Origin: an uncultured Christensenellaceae bacterium
Lineage (GTDB): Bacteria > Bacillota > Clostridia > Christensenellales > UMGS416
Assembly: GCA_944376795.1 (NCBI GenBank)
Contig: CALWDW010000048.1
Coordinates: forward strand, 1 to 64,000
Direction: 5' to 3'
DNA length: 64,000 nt
The position numbers and the translations under genes are program-made. Under the pieces are notes generated by a model, which was not told where the DNA came from, made no database searches, and worked only from the letters and a program-made list of their open reading frames with translations. This document shows, piece by piece, positions 58,271-64,000 of the stretch (position 1 is the first letter of the stretch; each line of letters opens with the position of its first letter).

Positions 58271-61200
58271 CTAGTCGCCAAAGTAGCGCTGCATTTCCTC
58301 GTCGGTAGCGCCAGTGATCTCTTGGATCTCCGCGCGGTAGTTGGCGGGCTTGACCCGGGCATAGTCGCGAACGGTCTCTATCTGCCGCTGCCAGGCGGTG
58401 TAACTCAGCCCCCAGCGTTCCCGATCCCGCTGCATCTCCGGCTCGATGGCCACCACAATCTCATCGATCCGGGACAGAACATGCTCGGTATTGAAGGTCT
58501 CCCGGTAGTGGTAGCCCGCCCGCTCCAGGAAGAGAGCGCGCCACTCTTCATTCTTCAGCAGAGCACAGCTCAGCGTGGTATCGAAGGCATTGCCGGAACC
58601 GTGGCCGCGGGGATCAAAGTACTCCTCCACAAAGTTGCTCTCCGGAGAACGGAAGCCCCAGTCGGTGTCGTAGAGAATCCAGCGCCACTTGCCGTCCAGC
58701 TGGTCGCTGCGCCAGAACTTAATATTTCCCGTATCCGAGTTGTTGGAGTAGGTCTCAATGGCCACATAGTCGGCATAGTTGAGCACGTCGATCTTGGTCT
58801 GGATATACGCGTAGTCCTCAGCATTGGTCAACCCATGGGTCTTGACGTACTCTACGATGGCCATCCAATCTTCGTTGGAGCCGGTTACCGTGTAACTGGC
58901 TTTATTGCCGTTACCGACCAGCAGGTCAATGCTCTCCTCATCGATGTTGTACCGGCTGGCCAGGAAGTGGTCGGTCACCTTCTCCTGGATGAAGTAGACC
59001 CCCCAGAACTCCCCATTGATAAAGAGCTTACAGGGCCGGAATGCCTGGGTATCCAGGTCGGTGGTATCAGCAGCTAGGGAGGAGGTCAGCACGTCCCGGA
59101 TCTTGGATTGGTTCCACTCCGAAGCCCCATTACGCACAATGAAGGAATGGAACTCCGTATAGGGCCGGTCCTCAAAGAGCTGGTAATTGAAGGTCCCCGG
59201 GCCATAGGCTCCCCGGGCCATGAGGGCAAAGCTCTTGCTCTCATTGCGCCGGGAATAAGCGCCAAAGATGCGGATCGCCGCGTTCTGGCTGATCCCTAAG
59301 GTTCCGTCGGACTCAATCAGGTCCAAATGGATGGGCACCTCTGTATTCTTGAGATAATTGGCCCCGGAATGAGGATACTCCGGATCGGCGTTGGGTCCCA
59401 GCTCGTGGATGCCCGTAACCGGGTCAAACATATCTCCCGGCTCGACCGTCACACTGACAATGGGCACGTCCCGTCCCTCACCAATAAAGATGGCGGAGGT
59501 GATGACCTCACTGTCCAGATAGCCCTCTCGGAAGGCCACAGCGCGCAGAGGCGCCGTCTGGGAAATGGTGATAGGGCCGGTATAGAGGGTATCGCTGGTA
59601 TTGGGCACCGAACCGTCTAAGGTGTAGTACACCTGCGTATCCTGGGGAACCTGGATGGTCACCTCCTGGGGCTCGTCATAATTACCCGAAGCAAGGCTCA
59701 GCACCGGATTGGCCGCCCGTCCCGGGACGCCCTGGCTATTGGCCGCCCCCGGCGTGGGGTCTGTCATGTAGGCATACAGTGCGCTGCCCGGACTCCGTCC
59801 ATAGGACACATTGATGGGCGTGCGGGGCATCATGCAGGTATCTACGATATTCTCCTGGGGATCGGTCAGTACAACGGTCTCCCCCTCAGCAGAGAGGCCA
59901 AAGGTCGTGTGGTATTTTTTTTTTGCGTCGGTTTCGGACGGCTGATCCCCCAAACCCGATGCGTTGATGAGGAGCTTCTCCCCCGGCGCCAGCGTGACAT
60001 CCGGCAGGGTGTACAGGCCCAGCTTTCCCGGATCGTCCGTCAGGCCAAAGCCTGCCAGGCTGACGCTCTCCGTTCCAAAATTTTCCAGCTCGATGTAGTC
60101 ATAGTAAACTCCGTCGGCATAGGCATAGGCGGAGACGTTATTGTTCATCACCTCGCTGATGCGAATCCCGGTGTTGTTCACCGCCTGGTTTGCCTCCTGG
60201 AAGGCATTGTATCCAACATCGTCATTGGAATAACCTGGGGTAGGCTGGCTGCGGATCTCCCACTCGTCAGAGTTCGGCACCCGGGCATAGCTTTGGTCGC
60301 TCTCCATCGTGGGGGTAACCACCTTGTCCAGGATCTGCGCCTTATCATTGGAGAGGATCACGGTATCCTCCTGGGAATTGAGGGAGAAGGGCGCGTGCAG
60401 CGGCTGGGTCAGGTCAATGCTGTTCTTATCGCCGCAGAAAACCAGCAGGTACGCGCCAGGCTCCAGGTCGATGGACGGGAACTGCCAGCGCAGGAGGCGG
60501 TTCTCCTTGTTGGAGAGGCCGTAGCCGCCGATGTTGACCGTCTCGCTGCCCCGGTTATAAATCTCCACCCAGTCGGCGAATACGCCGTCCTCGTCCTTCA
60601 GGGTAACACGGTTTTTGACCATCACTTCGCTGATAACAATAGGAGAATTCTCCACATGCCGGGTCTCCGAGAAGGCGGCCCAGCCCTCGTCATTGTTGGC
60701 ATAGCCGGGTGTGTACCGCTCGGTAGCAGACCAAACCGAATTCTCCAGCTGGGTCATGTCAATGGCATAGGACTGATCCGTGGAAATGGGGGGAATATCT
60801 ACGCTCTGGATAGGATTCCCATAGGAATCCACCAGGACCAGCGTCTCTCCCGATGAAGAGAGGCGGAAGGATGCGTGCATTTCACCCTGCACCGGCGCCT
60901 CATCCAGCCCCGAGGCATAGACAATGGCAAAGTGCCCAGGCTCCAGCGTCATCGTCGGAAACAGGAATCTTGTCCCCTTGCTGATGTCGTCGGTCAGGCC
61001 GTACCCCGCCAGGTTAATGGAGGCATCCGTGGGATTATAGATTTCAATCCAATCATAAAAGCCGCTGTCCCCCGCCGCCAGGGCCGAGTTATTGGACGTC
61101 ATCAGCTCGGTAATCACCGGCTGGTTCATGCCCGATTCGGCAGGAAGGCCACTGGTGGCATCCGGCTCCCCGGACGCGGTAGTAGAATGGCTGGAACTCC

Positions 61201-61438
61201 ATACGGCAAAAATCCCCACAGCCAGTACGGCCACAATAACCAGGATATCCACCACGCGGTTCATGGAGGGCCGTCCTCCCCGAGGCGCTGGAGCCCGGCG
61301 TGGGTTGCTGCCGGGGGGAGGGGTGCGGACACCGGATGCAGGCCGCTGCGTCGCCGCAGTGCGCGCACTCGGCGCATTGCGAACGCCGGCGGGCGTACGG
61401 CTCCGACCGCCGCCGCGAGAATCATTCCGATAAGCCAA
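58271..61438 (-). CDS. CotH-kinase family surface protein with lamin-tail and chitobiase-like domains
   Basis: 1055 residues. A basic Arg/Pro/Ser tail (1-~60) stays inside, then a membrane segment (VVDILVIVAVLAVGIFAVW, ~64-82). Outside: three lamin-tail domains (~105-240, 265-400, 420-560; each with DWIEIYN or YIELENFG and GYGL motifs), a chitobiase-type C-terminal fold (VYYTLDGSVPNTSDTLYTGP, ~608), then the CotH domain (~650-1040) with GVYFIQEKVTDHF (~819) and the metal-binding ILYDTDWGF (~924). B. subtilis CotH is an atypical protein kinase of spore-coat proteins. The start is a TTG at 61438 with GGAG 9 bases upstream; the TTG at 61447 abuts the site. Confidence 0.88.
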   Translation of the reverse strand: MAYRNDSRGGGRSRTPAGVRNAPSARTAATQRPASGVRTPPPGSNPRRAPAPRGGRPSMNRVVDILVIVAVLAVGIFAVWSSSHSTTASGEPDATSGLPAESGMNQPVITELMTSNNSALAAGDSGFYDWIEIYNPTDASINLAGYGLTDDISKGTRFLFPTMTLEPGHFAIVYASGLDEAPVQGEMHASFRLSSSGETLVLVDSYGNPIQSVDIPPISTDQSYAIDMTQLENSVWSATERYTPGYANNDEGWAAFSETRHVENSPIVISEVMVKNRVTLKDEDGVFADWVEIYNRGSETVNIGGYGLSNKENRLLRWQFPSIDLEPGAYLLVFCGDKNSIDLTQPLHAPFSLNSQEDTVILSNDKAQILDKVVTPTMESDQSYARVPNSDEWEIRSQPTPGYSNDDVGYNAFQEANQAVNNTGIRISEVMNNNVSAYAYADGVYYDYIELENFGTESVSLAGFGLTDDPGKLGLYTLPDVTLAPGEKLLINASGLGDQPSETDAKKKYHTTFGLSAEGETVVLTDPQENIVDTCMMPRTPINVSYGRSPGSALYAYMTDPTPGAANSQGVPGRAANPVLSLASGNYDEPQEVTIQVPQDTQVYYTLDGSVPNTSDTLYTGPITISQTAPLRAVAFREGYLDSEVITSAIFIGEGRDVPIVSVTVEPGDMFDPVTGIHELGPNADPEYPHSGANYLKNTEVPIHLDLIESDGTLGISQNAAIRIFGAYSRRNESKSFALMARGAYGPGTFNYQLFEDRPYTEFHSFIVRNGASEWNQSKIRDVLTSSLAADTTDLDTQAFRPCKLFINGEFWGVYFIQEKVTDHFLASRYNIDEESIDLLVGNGNKASYTVTGSNEDWMAIVEYVKTHGLTNAEDYAYIQTKIDVLNYADYVAIETYSNNSDTGNIKFWRSDQLDGKWRWILYDTDWGFRSPESNFVEEYFDPRGHGSGNAFDTTLSCALLKNEEWRALFLERAGYHYRETFNTEHVLSRIDEIVVAIEPEMQRDRERWGLSYTAWQRQIETVRDYARVKPANYRAEIQEITGATDEEMQRYFGD

Positions 61439-61555
61439 AGCGATCAACTCCTATTCTGGTCGCAGAGAATTCATGCACATCCGTAGGGTATAGACGGGAA
61501 GAACTGCCCGCCGGTTCCCATTGCGTTCGCCTTGTTTAGAAAACGCAACGCTTTC

Positions 61556-61583
61556 ATTATATGACAAAGCAATACGATGTCAA
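61556..61583 (-). promoter_or_regulatory. Near-consensus promoter of the CotH-VTC-DUF4956 operon
   Basis: Minus strand TTGACA, 16 bases, TATAAT: both hexamers perfect. Leader of ~110 bases before the TTG, with a possible TTGCGTT/AACGCAA helix but no known riboswitch motif. Confidence 0.85.
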
Positions 61584-61637
61584 CCGCATATTCATGGAAC
61601 AATTGGAAATCCAGCCGTTTCCCTTTGCCGAAGCATA

Positions 61638-61646
61638 TGCTATAAT
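61638..61646 (+). promoter_or_regulatory. Extended -10 promoter of the cupin gene
   Basis: TGCTATAAT (extended -10) ~43 bases before the ATG; no good -35, which such promoters may not need. Confidence 0.55.
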
Positions 61647-61688
61647 TTCCATATAGGAATTCATGCGCTTCAGCAAGGGAGGTAAAGG

Positions 61689-62027
61689 ATGAACATCTTG
61701 CGTTACAACGACGCGGCGGCTTCCGCCGCCCACGAAGACAGCATTCGCGCTTACGAGGTCATTCCCGAAAACATCATGCCCGCCCCTTTTTCTTCGGCCT
61801 GGGGGTATCTGGCCGGACCGGGGCGCTTGGCCAGCCATGCCCATCCCACCGATGAAATCTATATGATCTTTAAGGGCGAGGGCGTCGTCACCGTGGGCGA
61901 GGAATCCCAGGCCGTCGTCCCGGGGGATATCGTGGTCATCCCCCACGACGTGGAGCACAGCATTCAAAACGCCGGGCCAGGAGAACTGCTCTGGTGCGCC
62001 TTTTGGTGGCCGCAGATCCAGTCATGA
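61689..62027 (+). CDS. Small cupin-domain protein
   Basis: 112 residues, a single cupin barrel. Motif 1 HAHPTDEIYMIFKGEGVVTVG (split) with metal-ligand His and Glu at ~49-55, motif 2 PGDIVVIPHDVEHS (~80-93). Could be a sugar isomerase, dioxygenase-like or ligand-sensing cupin; no basis to choose. GGGAGG precedes the ATG. Overlaps the next gene by four bases. Confidence 0.85.
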   Translation: MNILRYNDAAASAAHEDSIRAYEVIPENIMPAPFSSAWGYLAGPGRLASHAHPTDEIYMIFKGEGVVTVGEESQAVVPGDIVVIPHDVEHSIQNAGPGELLWCAFWWPQIQS

Positions 62028-62737
62028 CCTTGGACGCTCTCCGGGGACAGCCGGCTTACGCCGACCGGCTCCCCCCCGTCTCCGCCGGCGCGCCCCTGCT
62101 CCTTCTGGATCCGCCCTTCGGCCTTGGTCCCCTCCCCCTGCAAGCTGCCGTGCTGCGCCGCACCCGGCTCTACCGACTGGAACATCCCCAATGCGGCTTC
62201 CTCTATCCCAAAGAGGGTGAAGACCCCGCCGTCAGCGTACTGTATACCCCCGCCGGACGCCTCCGGCAGCGGACAGACCCCGGCAGCAGGCAGATTCTCT
62301 CCTACTATGCCGAAAAGAAGGATCATCTGCCCCGGCTCTTTTCCCTACTGTCGGACATCCGCGTGGTTCCTCTGCCTGCCGCTTTTGCGGCCCATGGGTA
62401 CGGGCCCCGGGACATCGCCGTATTGGATTGGCAGTGGGGATGCCGGGAGGTCCTGCTGCAGGCCTGGTGTTCCCCCAAGCTTCGTGCGACCATGGAGAAC
62501 GCCCCCGATAAGACCTATACTGCGTGCTGCAGGGAATTGGACCGGATCGAAGAAGCCGTACAGCTCCTCCGACTGGATCACCCCGACGAGCTGTATTGGC
62601 AGCCCGATGGGATCTATTGGCATGACGAGAGGGTTGCGGCGGTACCCGAAGGCGGAGATGCCTCCCTCCCCGTGCTGATCATGCCCCAAAGCGAACCCGA
62701 AGCCTACCGGTGCATCCTGGAGGAACACGGCTCATAG
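62024..62737 (+). CDS. Protein of unknown function coupled to the cupin gene
   Basis: 237 residues starting at the ATGA overlap (MTLDALRGQPAYADRL). No signal peptide or membrane span. Features: a hydrophobic Pro/Leu-rich start (PLLLLDPPFGLGPLPLQAA), HPQCGFLYPKEGE, a Trp-rich region (AVLDWQWGCREVLLQAWCS) and HPDELYWQPDGIYWHDE. I do not recognise a family. Codon bias is strongly GC3, so it is a real gene. Followed by a clean terminator. Confidence 0.7.
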   Translation: MTLDALRGQPAYADRLPPVSAGAPLLLLDPPFGLGPLPLQAAVLRRTRLYRLEHPQCGFLYPKEGEDPAVSVLYTPAGRLRQRTDPGSRQILSYYAEKKDHLPRLFSLLSDIRVVPLPAAFAAHGYGPRDIAVLDWQWGCREVLLQAWCSPKLRATMENAPDKTYTACCRELDRIEEAVQLLRLDHPDELYWQPDGIYWHDERVAAVPEGGDASLPVLIMPQSEPEAYRCILEEHGS

Positions 62738-62769
62738 CCTCCAGACAGCAGCCACGGCATGCTTTCCCC

Positions 62770-62800
62770 GCCGGAATGGAACACCATTCCGGCGTTTTTC
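62770..62800 (+). terminator. Terminator of the cupin operon
   Basis: 10-bp perfect stem GCCGGAATGG / CCATTCCGGC, 4-base loop, then GTTTTT. Confidence 0.9.
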
Positions 62801-62818
62801 TGATATATCCGCAGAAAA

Positions 62819-63289
62819 TCAGTGGTGGCCGCACTGGCTGGCCGGCTCCACCCCTGCCGGGAGCACCATCTGCCGGTGGGGCACGTGCTCATCCATATGC
62901 TCCCCATCCTCCGCCGGAACAAAGCCCAGACTGGCGTAGAAGGGAATGGCCTGCACCTGGGAATCCACATGGATATCCCCTGCGCCCAAATCCCGCGCCT
63001 TGCGAATCAGCATCCGCATCAGCATATCCCCCAGTCCCTGCCGGCGGAAGGAAGCGCGCACCGCCACGCGGCCGATCACCCAGCTCCGGTCGGGCTTCTG
63101 CAGCAGTCTTCCCGTGGCGGCCCGCACCCCATCCACCGTTAGCAGCAGATGGATGGCGATATCATCCAGCCGGTCCCGTTCCAACGACGGAGAAAACCCC
63201 TGCTCATCACAGAAAACCTCCATACGGATCGCCAGAGCCTCCTCCAGCATAGCCTTGTCGGCCGGCATAATCCATTGCGACTCAATCAT
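62819..63289 (-). CDS. GNAT family N-acetyltransferase
   Basis: 156 residues. Begins with a typical ElaA/YjcF-like region (LAIRMEVFCDEQGFSPSLERD), then ATGRLLQKPDRSWVIGRVAV and the acetyl-CoA loop RASFRRQGLGDMLMRMLI (~78-95), ending DIHVDSQVQAIPFYASLGF. This pattern resembles YjcF/ElaA acetyltransferases; substrate unknown. Start at 63289 chosen for AAAGGA ~9 bases upstream; ATG at 63295 is an alternative. Ends close to the convergent cupin terminator. Confidence 0.87.
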   Translation of the reverse strand: MIESQWIMPADKAMLEEALAIRMEVFCDEQGFSPSLERDRLDDIAIHLLLTVDGVRAATGRLLQKPDRSWVIGRVAVRASFRRQGLGDMLMRMLIRKARDLGAGDIHVDSQVQAIPFYASLGFVPAEDGEHMDEHVPHRQMVLPAGVEPASQCGHH

Positions 63290-63310
63290 TGTCATGCATC
63301 CTTTCACAAA

Positions 63311-63341
63311 AGGGTTCGCGCTTTCAGCGCGAACCCTAAAC
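63311..63341 (-). terminator. Terminator of the right-edge gene
   Basis: 12-bp perfect stem AGGGTTCGCGCT / AGCGCGAACCCT with a 3-base loop; the minus strand continues TTTTGTG. Lies ~175 bases beyond the stop of the His-rich-tail gene; 63342-63515 otherwise shows nothing. Confidence 0.65.
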
Positions 63342-63515
63342 TCTTCTTACAGCGGGACGCTGGGGCGGCTTCCTTCCAGCGGGATCAGCATCCATTCTTC
63401 GGCTTGCAACCCTTTCTGCCCACCGCCGGCCACTGCCTGGCAGGAAAAACGCTAGGCATGCCCGCTGCCTGCCCTCGGAAGCCGCAGGGCTCCGGAAAAG
63501 CGCCCGGCACTCCGA

Positions 63516-64000
63516 CTAGTGGTCGTGGCCGCAGCCTCCATGCCCGTGACCGCCGCAGCCGTGGCCATGGCCGCAGCCGTCATGGTCGTGGCCGCCGCAG
63601 CCTCCATGTCCGTGACCGCCGCAGCCCTCGTGGTCGTGATCGCAGCCGCAGCCGCAGTCCTCATCATCGCAGTCGCCGCAGCCGCAGTCCTCCAGACTGG
63701 CAATGGTCTCCTCCGCAAAGGCGGCCAAAACCTCATCGTCATTGGCGGGCATCTCCACGCCGGGCAGCAGCTCCCAGCACTCAAAGTGCTCCAGCGTCTC
63801 CCCGGGAGCCACCGTCTCCATGGGCGAGAGGGTTTCCACCTCGATGAAGTCCTCACAGGTATAGGTCTCAAAGCTCATGCCGCCATCGGGATAGACAGCG
63901 TCCTCGTCATAGAGGAAGTGCTTGATAAACACGCAGCCGTGATTGAAACAAGCCACCCAGCCCTGCTCATTATCCAGGCCGATCTTGAAGGGGCCGTCGC
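63516..64000 (-). CDS. DUF4380-like protein with His/Cys-rich metal-binding tail (5' end outside window)
   Basis: The frame enters from the right edge (DGPFKIGLDNEQGW...), so the N-terminus is missing; a GTG at 63956 is internal, not the start. The visible part has FIKHFLYDEDAVYPDGGMSF, TYTCEDFIEVETLSPMETVA and PGETLEHFECWELL, matching the end of DUF4380-type sugar-mutarotase-like beta-sandwich proteins. The last 56 residues are an added tail with 12 His and 11 Cys in GHGHGGCG-like units plus CGCGDCDDED. It should bind zinc, nickel, copper or similar. Function unknown. Confidence 0.68.
   Translation of the reverse strand, partial: DGPFKIGLDNEQGWVACFNHGCVFIKHFLYDEDAVYPDGGMSFETYTCEDFIEVETLSPMETVAPGETLEHFECWELLPGVEMPANDDEVLAAFAEETIASLEDCGCGDCDDEDCGCGCDHDHEGCGGHGHGGCGGHDHDGCGHGHGCGGHGHGGCGHDH

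Noticed and set aside
61439..61550. Riboswitch in the CotH operon leader
   Set aside because: Only one 7-bp helix is visible; no known aptamer motif.
63520..63680. Short-period repeat that could be mistaken for a CRISPR or satellite
   Set aside because: Periodicity follows codons of the His/Gly/Cys tail; no constant repeat with unique spacers.
1..64000. tRNA, rRNA, prophage, insertion sequence or origin
   Set aside because: No CCA-ended cloverleaf, rRNA-like stretch, transposase, integrase or DnaA-box cluster noticed by eye; a covariance-model scan would be needed to exclude a tRNA fully.

Overview
The window looks like chromosome of a GC-rich (roughly 60% by eye) anaerobic Firmicute of the class Clostridia, probably a gut member. 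The evidence is the purR-glmU-pth-mfd-foldase order typical of Firmicutes, a T-box leader on ileS, a RelP-type alarmone synthetase, a VanW-family wall protein, a CotH-family protein, a Cys-type sulfatase that needs an oxygen-sensitive maturase, and strong AAGGAGG ribosome-binding sites. No rRNA, tRNA, CRISPR array, integrase or transposase was seen. Most features are ordinary chromosome; a few spots hold gene remnants and AT-rich patches.

Layout. 1-380: left edge with a broken GNAT gene. 654-2988: lactonase and enoyl-ACP reductase FabV. 3349-6169: NYN/OST-HTH protein and LicD-like protein. 6582-14368: housekeeping operon purR, glmU, pth, mfd and a PrsA-like foldase, read leftward, with murC divergent on the right. 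16433-20098: PHP phosphoesterase, VanW-family wall protein and a sugar isomerase, preceded by a possible 26-codon leader. 20447-26285: relP-like gene, DUF4832 protein, GH172, URO-D-like protein and a separately promoted sulfatase. 26460-30958: ydcF, a second sugar isomerase and a three-gene iron-siderophore-type ABC importer. 31308-36252: T-box, ileS, rRNA-type methyltransferase and RluA-family pseudouridine synthase. 36415-42548: a frameshifted secreted-protein gene, a lipoprotein, a beta-helix protein, GH2 beta-galactosidase and a MATE remnant. 42656-49062: TldD/TldE pair, zinc-ribbon membrane protein, RarA and an EEP-family phosphodiesterase. 49384-50924: AT-rich secreted protein and a lipoprotein. 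51274-56726: FAD oxidoreductase, GH29 fucosidase, 2-hydroxyacid dehydrogenase and an OYE-type flavin oxidoreductase. 56810-61438: DUF4956, VTC-domain and CotH proteins in one unit. 61689-64000: cupin, unknown protein, GNAT acetyltransferase and a DUF4380-like protein with a His/Cys tail that runs off the right edge.

How the parts fit. Much of the accessory content points to plant or host glycan use: GH172, GH2, GH29, sulfatase, beta-helix protein, two xylose-isomerase-like enzymes, oxidoreductases and a lactonase. None of the glycosidases has a recognisable signal peptide, so they probably act on imported oligosaccharides. The most interesting unit is the CotH-VTC-DUF4956 cassette behind a near-consensus promoter. 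It joins an extracytoplasmic CotH-type kinase carrying three lamin-tail domains, a cytosolic VTC-type polyphosphate polymerase domain and a membrane protein whose core resembles MgtC. A polyphosphate- or phosphorylation-based surface system is a reasonable but untested reading.
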